From Myxococcales bacterium (GTDB taxonomy: Bacteria; Myxococcota_A; Polyangia; Polyangiales; Polyangiaceae), in the NCBI GenBank assembly GCA_016712525.1, contig JADJQX010000007.1, positions 2,790,001 to 2,854,000 on the forward strand: a DNA stretch of 64,000 nucleotides, read 5' to 3'. The notes under the pieces are model-generated. The model was not told the origin of the DNA. It saw only the letters and a program-made list of their open reading frames with translations, and made no database searches. A program made the position numbers and the translations under genes. Shown piece by piece: positions 45,122 to 54,200 of the stretch. The number at the start of each line of letters is the position of its first letter. The first letter of the stretch is position 1.

Positions 45122-46030
45122 GTGGAGGTCTCTCCCGCACCCACTCCTACATGGGAAGAGCGCCGTGCGGCCTACGCGTGGATGGCCGCGAGCGCCGTGC
45201 TCTTCGCCACGATGAACTTCTTCGCGCGGCTCGTGGGTGAAGGAGGCGCGGTGCCGTGGGCGCACGTCGGTGCGACCCGCGCCTTCACGGGGGCGCTCAT
45301 CGCGTTCGCCGTGGCGAGAGCGAGGGGCGCGCGCCTCACGACCCGCGACAAAACGGGCATGTGGTGGCGGAGCGCGCTCGGCACGGCGTCGATGGTGTGC
45401 ACGTTCTACGCGCTCTCGCGGCGCGGGCTCCCGCTCGGGGACACGACGACCCTCTTGAACCTCACGCCCGTGTTTCTGGCGTTCTTGACGCCCCACCTCC
45501 TCGGCGAGCGCACCGGGGGCCGGGTGTTCGTCGCGCTCGTCGTGTCGCTCGGGGGCGCAATCTTGCTCCTCCGGCCTTCCTTCCTCTTCGGTGGGCACGG
45601 TCACACGCCCGACGCGTGGCTCACGGGAGGGGTCGCGACGCTCGCCGCGATCTTCGCCGCGTTCGCGATGATCATGCTCCGGAAGCTCGGCAAGACGGAG
45701 TCTCCGGAGGCCGTGGCCGTGCACTTTTCTCTCTTCGCGGCCGCGACGATGACCCTCCTCTCCTTGCCGACGCTCGCCCTCCCTCGCCCGCGCGATGCGC
45801 TCTACATGGTGCTCGCGGGCGTGGCGGCGGGCGTGGCGCAGATCTGCATGACACGCGCGTACGCCCTCGAGCGCGCGGCGCGTGTGGCCGCGGTGGGCTA
45901 CCTCGCGGTCGCCGTGAGCGCGGGGCTCGGGGCCGCCTGGCTCCACGAGATCCCTCGCCCGACGGCCTTTTTGGGCATGGCGCTCGTCATCGCGGGAGGC
46001 CTCGTCGTCGCGCTGAACAAACGCGCGTGA
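45122..46030 (+). CDS. EamA/DMT-family permease
   Basis: A 302-residue inner-membrane protein of ten helices in two EamA halves, starting with GTG 45122. Family features are visible: MAASAVLFATMNFFARL near residue 20, GLPLGDTTTLLNLTPVFLAFLTP near residue 100 and MTRAYALERAARVAAVGYLA near residue 245. A substrate cannot be named. Its upstream region is the repeat element, which ends nine bases before the start codon, so the promoter may be inside or beyond the element. A PLP enzyme of sulfur amino acid metabolism follows 44 bases later, which might hint at an amino acid exporter. Confidence 0.85.
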   Translation: MEVSPAPTPTWEERRAAYAWMAASAVLFATMNFFARLVGEGGAVPWAHVGATRAFTGALIAFAVARARGARLTTRDKTGMWWRSALGTASMVCTFYALSRRGLPLGDTTTLLNLTPVFLAFLTPHLLGERTGGRVFVALVVSLGGAILLLRPSFLFGGHGHTPDAWLTGGVATLAAIFAAFAMIMLRKLGKTESPEAVAVHFSLFAAATMTLLSLPTLALPRPRDALYMVLAGVAAGVAQICMTRAYALERAARVAAVGYLAVAVSAGLGAAWLHEIPRPTAFLGMALVIAGGLVVALNKRA

Positions 46031-46074
46031 TCGTCGTTCGCGGCGGGCCCGCCAGCGTCGGGTAGACTGCCCGC

Positions 46075-47298
46075 GTGATCCCCACCGACATTCCCTACGA
46101 CGCGGCCCTCGCGCTCCGGCGCGAAGCCTTGACGACACTCGCCGTGCACGCAGGCGAAGAGATCGATCCTCACACCCACGCGCTCGACGTCCCCATCGTG
46201 ATGTCGTCCGCGTTCGGGTTCGCGTCGGCCGACGAAGCCGCGGGCGCCTTTCGCGGCGAGAACGACGCCTACATCTACGGGCGGTGGCAGAACCCCACGG
46301 TGAAGGCGCTCGAAGCCAAGGTCGCCGCGCTCGAAGGCGCCGAGGACGCGTGTGTCACAGCGAGCGGCATGGCCGCGATCGCAGGCGCCGTGATGAGCCT
46401 CGCCGGGCAGGGGGACCATGTGATCGCGCCTCGCTCGATGTACGCCGAGGCGGCCCGACTGCTCCGCGAGCGCCTCCCCAGGTTCGGGGTCCGCACGACG
46501 TTCGTCGACTCGAGCACGAGCGCGTACGCCGAGGCGCTCCGCGAGGGCGCCGCCGTGGTCTACGTCGAGACCCCGCAGAACCCTACGCTGGGCCTCCTCG
46601 ACGTGCGCGAGATCGCGACGCTTGCCCATGAAAAAGGGGCAACGGTGGTGGTCGACGGCACCTTCGCCACCCCGTTCTGCCAGAGCGCGCTCGACCTCGG
46701 CGCCGACCTCGTCGTGCACAGCATGACCAAGGCGATGTCGGGCCACGGGGACGTGATCGCCGGCGCGTTCTCCGGCAAGGGAGAGCTCGTGTCGCGGGCG
46801 CGCGATCTCGTCGTGAAGGGCATGGGAGGCGTCGTTTCGCCGCTCACGGCGTGGCTCGTGCTTCGAGGGCTCCGCACGTTCGCGCTTCGCCAAGAGCAGG
46901 CGTGCCGTACGGCCGCCACGCTCGCCCGGGTCCTCGAGGGCTCGCCGCTCGTCTCACGTGTGCACCACCCGTCCCTCCCGTCGCACCCGGGGCACGCGCT
47001 CGCGAGGCGGCAAATGCACGCCTTCGGCTCGCTGCTCTCCTTCGAGCTCTCGGGCGGCGACGCCGTGAGGCGCGGGGCCCGGTTCCTCGAGTCGGTCCGC
47101 CTCGCGACCCATGCGGTGAGCCTCGGCGACACCCGCACCCTCGTGGTCCACCCGGCCTCCACCACGCACTCGACCATGCCGGCCGACGTGCGCGAGCGCG
47201 CCGGCATCGGCGACGGCCTCGTCCGCGTCTCGGTCGGGCTCGAGGGCCACGAGGCGTTGAGCGCCGATCTCCTCGGCGCCCTCTCCCGCGCGAGCTGA
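46075..47298 (+). CDS. Cys/Met-metabolism PLP-dependent enzyme (cystathionine gamma-synthase/lyase family)
   Basis: A 407-residue enzyme starting with GTG 46075. Family motifs are AYIYGRWQNPTVKALEAKVAALEG near residue 65, ASGMAAI near 95, ETPQNPTLGLLDV near 163 and VVDGTFATPFCQ near 192. The PLP lysine is K219 in HSMTKAMSGHGD. Near the C-terminus VVHPASTTHS contains the Arg/Ser substrate contact region. The family covers cystathionine gamma-synthase, cystathionine lyases, methionine gamma-lyase and O-acylhomoserine sulfhydrylases, and the sequence alone does not separate these. It lies 44 bases after the permease and 147 bases before uvrA. Confidence 0.88.
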   Translation: MIPTDIPYDAALALRREALTTLAVHAGEEIDPHTHALDVPIVMSSAFGFASADEAAGAFRGENDAYIYGRWQNPTVKALEAKVAALEGAEDACVTASGMAAIAGAVMSLAGQGDHVIAPRSMYAEAARLLRERLPRFGVRTTFVDSSTSAYAEALREGAAVVYVETPQNPTLGLLDVREIATLAHEKGATVVVDGTFATPFCQSALDLGADLVVHSMTKAMSGHGDVIAGAFSGKGELVSRARDLVVKGMGGVVSPLTAWLVLRGLRTFALRQEQACRTAATLARVLEGSPLVSRVHHPSLPSHPGHALARRQMHAFGSLLSFELSGGDAVRRGARFLESVRLATHAVSLGDTRTLVVHPASTTHSTMPADVRERAGIGDGLVRVSVGLEGHEALSADLLGALSRAS

Positions 47299-47445
47299 GC
47301 GCGAGCAGCTCCCCTCGGTCCGGCGCTTTTTTCTTGGGTGTCGCGCGGTCGCACCCTGGCCGACGATTCACCCATTCGACTTAAATCGGCGGAAGACCCG
47401 ACCCAAGTTCGCCTCGGTTGCCGAAAAGCGTGGTAACCCGAGGAC

Positions 47446-50412
47446 ATGGACCGCCTCGTGGTGGTTGGCGCCCGCCAACACAACTTGAAGGACGTGTCGC
47501 TCTCCGTGCCACGAGGGAAGCTCGTCGTGTTCACGGGCCCGAGCGGATCGGGCAAGTCGTCGCTCGCGTTCGACACCATCTACGCCGAGGGGCAGCGCCG
47601 GTACGTCGAGTCCCTCTCGGCGTACGCGCGGCAGTTCCTCGAGCAGCTCGGCAAGCCCGCCGTCGAGCGCATCGACGGCCTGTCCCCGGCGATCGCGATC
47701 GAGCAGCGTCCGCTGTCCAAGTCTCCTCGGTCGACCGTCGGCACCGTGACCGAGATCGCCGACTACCTCCGCCTCCTCTATTCGCGCGTGGGCGTCCCGC
47801 ACTGCCCGAGCTGCGGCAAGCGCATCGAGGCCCAGACCGTCCAACAGATCGTCGACCGGGTCGAGGCCATGGGCGAGGGCTCGCGCCTGTCGATCCTGGC
47901 GCCCGTGTGCCGCGCACGAAAGGGCGAGCTCAAGCTCGAGCTCGAGCGCCTGCGCCGCGAGGGCTTCGTGCGCGCCCGGATCGACGGCCAGGTGGTCGAC
48001 CTCGGCGACGAGATCGAGCTCGATCGGCAAAAACCCCACGACCTCGACGTGGTGGTCGATCGCATCGTCTTGAAAGAGGGCGTCCGCGGCCGCCTCACCG
48101 ACAGCGTCGAGCTCGCCCTCGAGCTCGGCGAGGGTCGCCTGCTCGTGCTGCCCGAGGGCAAAGAGCCGTTCTGGCTCTCGGAGCGCTTCGCGTGCATCGA
48201 CTGCGGCGTGTCGCTCCCGCCGATCGAGCCGCGCATGTTCTCGTTCAACGGGCCGCACGGCGCGTGCCCCGCGTGCGACGGCCTCGGCGCGCGCACCGTG
48301 GTCGACCCGGAGCGCGTCGTGGGAGATCCGCAGCGCACCCTCCGCGAGGGCGTCGTGCTCGCGTGGGGAAGGCGCGGGAGCGTCGCCCTGGCCACCGAAT
48401 GCAAGGCCGCCAAGGACGCCCTGGGCGTCGACCCGGACGTGCCCTGGAGCAAGCTGCCCGACGAGCACAAGAAGCTGATTCTCTTCGGGAATACGCCCAG
48501 CGAAGAGTCCCCCGAGAAGCGCGGCAAGAAGCGCGCGGCGCACGTCTACGAGGGCATCGTCCCGCGGCTCGAGGCGCGCCTCGGAGACACCTCGCCGACC
48601 CCCGACGCCGAGGACGACGGCGACACGACCGACGAGGGCGGCATCGCCGACGACGAGCTCGGGCGCTTCGCGGTGGTCCGCACGTGCAGCGCGTGCAAAG
48701 GCCGGAGGCTCCGCCCCGAGGCGCTCGCCGTGAAGCTCGGCGGGATGGACATCTCGGAGCTCGGGCGCATGCCGCTCTCCAAGCTCACGAAGCTCGTCGA
48801 GACCCTCGGTCAGGACGCGGAGGGTATGAGCCCGCGCGAGCGCACGATCGCCGAGCCGCTCCTTCGCGCCGTCGCCGGTCGTATCGGGTTCTTGATCGAC
48901 GTCGGCCTCGACTACCTCTCGCTCGACCGCAGCGCGCAGACGCTCTCGAGCGGCGAGGGTCAGCGCATTCGCCTCGCGACGCAGATCGGCGCCGCGCTCG
49001 TGGGCGTGCTCTACGTGCTCGACGAGCCCTCCGTGGGCCTCCACGCCCGCGACAACGCGCGCCTCATCGAGGCGCAGCAGAGGCTCCGCGATCTCGGCAA
49101 CACGGTGCTCGTGGTCGAGCACGATCGCGAGGCCATCCTCGCGGCCGACCACGTGGTCGACCTCGGCCCCGGCGCGGGTGTGCACGGCGGCACCATCGTG
49201 GCCCAAGGCAGCCCCGAGGAGCTCATGGAGAGCCCCACCTCGGTCACCGGCCCGTGGCTCAAGGGCACGAAATCGCTACCGATTCCGAAGAAGCGTATCA
49301 AGCCCAAGGCCGATCGCATCACGGTGCAGGGCGCCCGCGCGCACAACCTGAAGAACGTCGACGTCGACGTGCCGCTGGGCCTCTTCACGTGCTTCACGGG
49401 CGTCTCCGGGTCGGGCAAGTCGAGCCTCGTCGTCGACACGCTGTTGCCCGCCGCGCGCTCCGCCAAGTACGGCGCGCAGGCCCCGGTCGGCGAGTGCGAC
49501 GCGGTGCGAGGCCTCGACAAAGTCGACAAGGTGGTGAGCATCGACCAGGCGCCCATCGGCCGCACGCCGCGCTCGAACCCGGCGACGTACACGGGCATGT
49601 TCTCGCTGCTGCGCGAGCTCTACGCGGGCCTGCCCGAGGCGCGGAGCCGCGGCTACAAGGCGGGGCGCTTCTCGTTCAACGTGAAGGGCGGGCGCTGCGA
49701 GGCCTGCCAAGGGGACGGCGTGCTCCGCGTGGAGATGCACTTCCTCCCGGACATCTTCGTCGCCTGTGACGCGTGCGGCGGCCGGCGCTACAACCGCGAG
49801 ACGCTCGAGGTGAAATACCGCGGGCTCAGCATCGCGGACGCGCTCGATCTCACGGTGGAGCAAGCCCTCACGACGTTCGACGTGGTGCCGAAGGTGCGCG
49901 ACCGGCTCGAGGCGCTCATGCGCGTGGGCCTCGGGTACGTCACGCTCGGCCAGCCCGCGACGACGCTCTCGGGAGGCGAGGCCCAGCGCGTGAAGCTCGC
50001 GCGCGAGCTCGCCCGGAAGGCCACGGGGCAGACGCTCTACGTGCTCGACGAGCCCACGACGGGCCTCCACTTCGACGACATCGAGATCCTGCTCGTAGCG
50101 CTCCAGGGCCTCCGCGACCAAGGCAACACGGTGGTCGTCATCGAGCACAACTTGGACGTCGTGGCGTGCGCCGACTGGGTGGTCGACATCGGCCCGAACG
50201 GCGGCGACGGCGGCGGCGAGATCGTCGTCGCGGGCACCCCGGAAGACGTGGCCGCCCACCCGACGTCCCACACGGGGCGCTACCTCGCCGAGGTGCTCGG
50301 CCGCAGCGTGGCGCGGAGCGCTCACAGCCATAGGGCCACCGCGACCGACGATGTTCGCCCCGAGCCTGCGAAGAAGGCGAAGCCCGCGCCGAAGAAGACG
50401 AAGAAGCGCTGA
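47446..50412 (+). CDS. uvrA: Excinuclease ABC subunit A
   Basis: A 988-residue UvrA, the damage-recognition ATPase of nucleotide excision repair. The first Walker A is GPSGSGKSS (K37) and the second GVSGSGKSS (K658). ABC signatures appear as LSSGEGQRIRLATQIG and LSGGEAQRVKLARELA. The first zinc-binding module lies in CPSCGKRIEAQ, CIDCG and CPACDGLG. The C-terminal zinc finger is CEACQGDG...CDACGG near residue 750. The C-terminus adds about 50 Lys/Ala/Pro-rich residues, which is a mild extension. The frame is intact. GGTACC repeats begin 88 bases after its stop. Confidence 0.97.
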   Translation: MDRLVVVGARQHNLKDVSLSVPRGKLVVFTGPSGSGKSSLAFDTIYAEGQRRYVESLSAYARQFLEQLGKPAVERIDGLSPAIAIEQRPLSKSPRSTVGTVTEIADYLRLLYSRVGVPHCPSCGKRIEAQTVQQIVDRVEAMGEGSRLSILAPVCRARKGELKLELERLRREGFVRARIDGQVVDLGDEIELDRQKPHDLDVVVDRIVLKEGVRGRLTDSVELALELGEGRLLVLPEGKEPFWLSERFACIDCGVSLPPIEPRMFSFNGPHGACPACDGLGARTVVDPERVVGDPQRTLREGVVLAWGRRGSVALATECKAAKDALGVDPDVPWSKLPDEHKKLILFGNTPSEESPEKRGKKRAAHVYEGIVPRLEARLGDTSPTPDAEDDGDTTDEGGIADDELGRFAVVRTCSACKGRRLRPEALAVKLGGMDISELGRMPLSKLTKLVETLGQDAEGMSPRERTIAEPLLRAVAGRIGFLIDVGLDYLSLDRSAQTLSSGEGQRIRLATQIGAALVGVLYVLDEPSVGLHARDNARLIEAQQRLRDLGNTVLVVEHDREAILAADHVVDLGPGAGVHGGTIVAQGSPEELMESPTSVTGPWLKGTKSLPIPKKRIKPKADRITVQGARAHNLKNVDVDVPLGLFTCFTGVSGSGKSSLVVDTLLPAARSAKYGAQAPVGECDAVRGLDKVDKVVSIDQAPIGRTPRSNPATYTGMFSLLRELYAGLPEARSRGYKAGRFSFNVKGGRCEACQGDGVLRVEMHFLPDIFVACDACGGRRYNRETLEVKYRGLSIADALDLTVEQALTTFDVVPKVRDRLEALMRVGLGYVTLGQPATTLSGGEAQRVKLARELARKATGQTLYVLDEPTTGLHFDDIEILLVALQGLRDQGNTVVVIEHNLDVVACADWVVDIGPNGGDGGGEIVVAGTPEDVAAHPTSHTGRYLAEVLGRSVARSAHSHRATATDDVRPEPAKKAKPAPKKTKKR

Positions 50413-50417
50413 CGTCC

Positions 50418-50496
50418 TTTCGCGGACTTGGCGCGAACGTCGGTGGGTCTCCTGACCTGGTTTCGCGGACTTAGCGCAGGGGTCGGTGGTCGCGGC
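50418..50496. repeat. Imperfect 43-bp tandem duplication
   Basis: TTTCGCGGACTT at 50418 recurs 43 bases later at 50461, with the following bases (GGCGCGAACGTCGGTGG against AGCGCAGGGGTCGGTGG) matching imperfectly. It lies directly after uvrA and immediately before the GGTACC array. Confidence 0.6.
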
Positions 50497-50499
50497 GTA

Positions 50500-50649
50500 G
50501 GTACCTCCAGGGGTACCTCAGGGTACCTCCAGGGGTACCTCAGGGTACCTCCAGGGGTACCCGAGGGTACCTCCAGGGGTACCCGAGGGTACCCCCCGAG
50601 GCATCTCCGGGCACCCACCTAGGCATCTCCGGGTACTGCTCGGGGTACC
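50500..50649. repeat. Phased GGTACC palindrome array, copy 1
   Basis: GGTACC occurs at 50500, 50512, 50522, 50534, 50544, 50556, 50566, 50578 and 50588, then again at 50644. The steps alternate 12, 10, 12, 10, 12, 10, 12, 10, so the array is a 22-bp unit containing two palindromes repeated about four times. The spacers CTCCAG and CTCA/CCGA alternate. The array is non-coding and has no gene features. Confidence 0.9.
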
Positions 50650-51234
50650 CCAGGCTACGTCGCCGAGCACCTCGGGGTGGCGCTCGGCCCGTTGCACACG
50701 GCGACGGCGGCGCGCACGAGCACGATACGCATCGAGCCGGACACCCCAAGCAGGGAGCTTCGCCACAGCTCGGTCGTGTGCATGCCGCGCCCGTGTGTCA
50801 GCGATGGACAGCGCCCGCACATCCCAAGACGCCGCACGCTCACCGAAAGGCCACGCATGGCACACGACCCGCGCATGGATCCTGTCCACCGTGCCGTTTT
50901 GGCAGAAATCCGGTGACACCTACCCACCGGAGGATGTCCTGTGGCACGACTGCACGCGATCTACACCGGACGCTCAAAAATTCCTTGCCCGTGCGCCGGG
51001 CGAGATGTCAGATCACCGGCACGCCAGCGCGCGCCGAGGCTTTGGGATCTCGGGCGGCGTGGCAGGTCGCGGAGCACGGGCGCTCCACGGCCGAGGGAGA
51101 TGCGTCGTAGGTCGTGCCGTCGAGCCGCGTGAGGCTCGGGCGGCGCCGTTTTGTCGTCAGGATCGTTGGTTCGTCGGCGCCCCTCGCTCGGAGGAGGCGC
51201 GCGGGGAACGTGCGCCCTTCGTTCGGAGAACGCG
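50650..51234. other. Upstream region of the RHS lipoprotein gene
   Basis: About 585 bases without a convincing gene; the short open frames in it show no family features and are Arg/Pro-rich. It must contain the promoter of the RHS gene. A Shine-Dalgarno-like GGAGA lies six bases before ATG 51235. A TGGCAC at 50858 followed by CCGC resembles only half of a sigma54 site and is not supported. Nothing else stands out. Confidence 0.4.
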
Positions 51235-54200
51235 ATGTCGAAGCTCGTCAAAGCTCTTTTGGGTGCGGTGGTGCTCGTGGCGTGTGCCTCGGGCGGCTTG
51301 GACCAAGGCACGCCCGTGGAGGTCGCGAGCGTGGAGCTCGCCGTGGTCGCGCCGACCGCGTTGCCTTCGGGCATGGGCAACCGCCTCACCAAGACGTGCT
51401 CGGCGTCGTTTCCCGCGGGCGTCGAGCGCATGCTCTTCGGCGCGTCGGGTGCACCGCAGGCCCTCAAAGATCCGAAGCGCGTCGTCCCGGCGGGCAGCGG
51501 CGCACCCCCGCGTGTGGTCGGAACCGCCATCCCCGTCCCGACGAAACCGGAGCACCAGGGCCGCGTCGCCACGATCGAGGTCGGCGCGCGCGCGAACGGT
51601 TCGAGCACGCTCACCTCGCCCGACGGAGCCATGCAGATCGGCGTCGCGCTTCGAGGCGCGAAGTCCGTCGCGGCGCAGGCGTCGGACGGGCTCGTGGTGT
51701 ACCCGGGCGGGCACGACGCGGGCGACGTGGTGGTGCGCCCCCGCGAAGACGGCGCCGAAGACTGGCTGCTCCTCACCCGTCCTCCGCCGGGCGGCAGCAT
51801 CGCGTACGACGTCACGCTCACGAAGGGCGTGGCCGCCGTGCGGAAGGTAGAGAACACGGTGGAGCTGCTCGACGCGGGGGGCGTGCCGCGGCTTCGCATG
51901 GCGCCTCCCTCCCTCGTCGACGACGACTGCCAGACGGTCCCGGTCGACGTGACCGTCACCGGGTGCACCGTCGAATCGAGCGCCGAGCCTCCGCGTGGGA
52001 AGCCGCATCCCGCACCCGCGGCCCCGTCGTGCCGGGTCGCGCTCTCGTGGCGTTCGGCCGGCGTGAAATACCCCGCCGCGCTCGACCCGGTGTGGTCCTC
52101 GACCACGAGCATGAGCGTGCCGCGCGCGTGGCACACGGCCACCAAGCTGCCGGGCGGCGACAACATTCTTGTCGCCGGGGGGCTCAGCTCCCCGGGGTAC
52201 GTGGTGCAGTCGTCGGCCGAGGTGTACGACGCGACCTCCGGGGTGTGGGTGGCGACCGGAAGCATGGCCACGGCGCGCTACACGCACGGGGCGAGCGCGT
52301 TCTCGGATGGCGCCGTCATCGTCGCGGGCGGGCTCGACGGGGTCGGCGCGCCAACGGGCTCCGTCGAGATTTACGCGGGCGGCACCTGGACGACGAAGGC
52401 CCCGCTCGCGGCGCCGGTCGCGGGCAACACGGTCGACGTGTTCGCGGGCGACTGGGTGTACATCGGCGGCGGGTACGTCTCGGCGTTCGGAACGCTCTAC
52501 TCGACGGCCGTGACGGCGGCGTACTACCGGCCGGGCAATTTTTACGCGAGCACGCCGGCCTTCGCGTCGACACGCGGCTGGCATTCGTCGGTCGTCGGGA
52601 GCGACGGCATCTACTTCTTCGGCGGCGAGCAGTACACGGGAGGGGCCACCACGTACCTCTCGAACGTCGATCGCTACGTGTGGGGCTCGAACGTGCTCGC
52701 GAGCCACGCGGCCATGCCCGTGGCGCGCTCCAAGGCAGCCGCGGCCGCGTTCTCGGCCGGCGCCTCGGTGCTGGTCGCGGGCGGAGAGAACGGCAGCGGG
52801 GCCGTCGACAAAGTGTCCACCGCGCCCGTGCCGGGTACCTCCTCGTGGACGGCGCGTCCGGTCATGCCCTCGGGGCGCGTGTGGGGCAAGGTCGCCGTAC
52901 GGTCGACGGGGCCCATCGTGACGGGAGGCTACGCGGGCAGCACCGTGCTCGGCTCGGTCACGCTCTACGAGCGCCCCGAGGTCGCCTTCGCGGGCCCCGC
53001 CATGGGCACCGCGCGGTACGCACACACGGCCACGGCGCTCTCGGACGATCGGGTGATCGTCGCGGGTGGCGTGACGAGCACGGGGTACAGCACGACGTCG
53101 GTCGAGGTGCTCACCCCCGACACGTGCACGACGCCCGCCGAGTGCGACGACGGCAACCCCTGCACCGACGACGCGTGCGTGGCGAACCGCTGCACGAACG
53201 TCGCGAAGCCGCCGGCAGCGGTCTGCAACGACGACGGCAACGCGTGCAACGGGGTGAGCACGTGTGGGGTGAACGGAGTGTGCTCGCAGACGACCAACCC
53301 GGTCAACGAACCATGCGGTACGTGCGATCCGGCGACGGGTGCGGTGGCGACGAAGCCCTCGGGATCGATCTGCGCTAGCCCGGCGGGTTCGTGCCAAGTC
53401 TCTGCCCGCTGCAACGGCGCCGGGGTCACTGCGGCATCGTGCATCGGACTCCCCGCTCCGGATGGCACGGCCTGCGGCGGCGACCTATGTGGCTCCGGGC
53501 CGAACGGGCCGAGGGTGTGCCGCGGGGGGGAATGCAAGGTTGCCACGGCAGGTCTCGCCTCTCTTCAATCGAGCGATCCCTGCACGACCACGACGTGCGA
53601 TTCGGCCCGTGGCCTCGTTACCACACGAACGCCCGGCTGCGGGGTCGAGAACCCCGCTCCGCCCGCTCCCACGGGCCTCCCGACGACGTTCGCCGAGACG
53701 ACCGAGTTTCTCACGCAGCAAGGCGGACAGACCGGGGTCGTGCTCGACCCGCAGCGTCGCGCCGTGCTCCGCGGCTACGTGCGTGCGCTCGACACGGGCG
53801 GCGTGGCGACCAGCACGCCGGTGACCGTGGCGGTCAAGGGGCATGCGGGCTGGGGCTCGACGGCCTCGCTCGCGGCCGATGGGGCGTGGGCCCTCGCCGT
53901 GGAGGGCGGCGGAGATCTGGTGGTCACGTTCTCGGCGCCCGGCTACATCACGGCGGAGCGCCAGGTGCGCACGAAGTGGAACCGCTACACCGTGCTCGAT
54001 GACGTGGCCCTCGTGGCGCGCGAGCCCGCGCACACGGTGACCATCAGCCCGACGGCCTACACGTTCGCGAGCGGCGCCGAGCATGGAGGTGGCCTCGGCC
54101 AGAACGACGGGAACGCGAAGCGCACCGCCACCGTCTTCTTCCCGCCGAACGCAACGGGCCAAAATCTTCCAGGTAGCACGTTCGACTTGCGCATCACCGA

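Noticed and set aside
47368..49206. 612-codon open frame antisense to uvrA
   Set aside because: It is the complement of uvrA; composition is His/Arg/Glu/Ala shadow sequence with no domain.
50858..50872. Sigma54-like TGGCAC-N5-CCGC
   Set aside because: The -12 half is poor and it lies far (over 350 bases) from the RHS start.
50677..51132. Small open frames between uvrA and the RHS gene
   Set aside because: No ribosome binding site, Arg/Pro/Ser composition, no recognisable domain.
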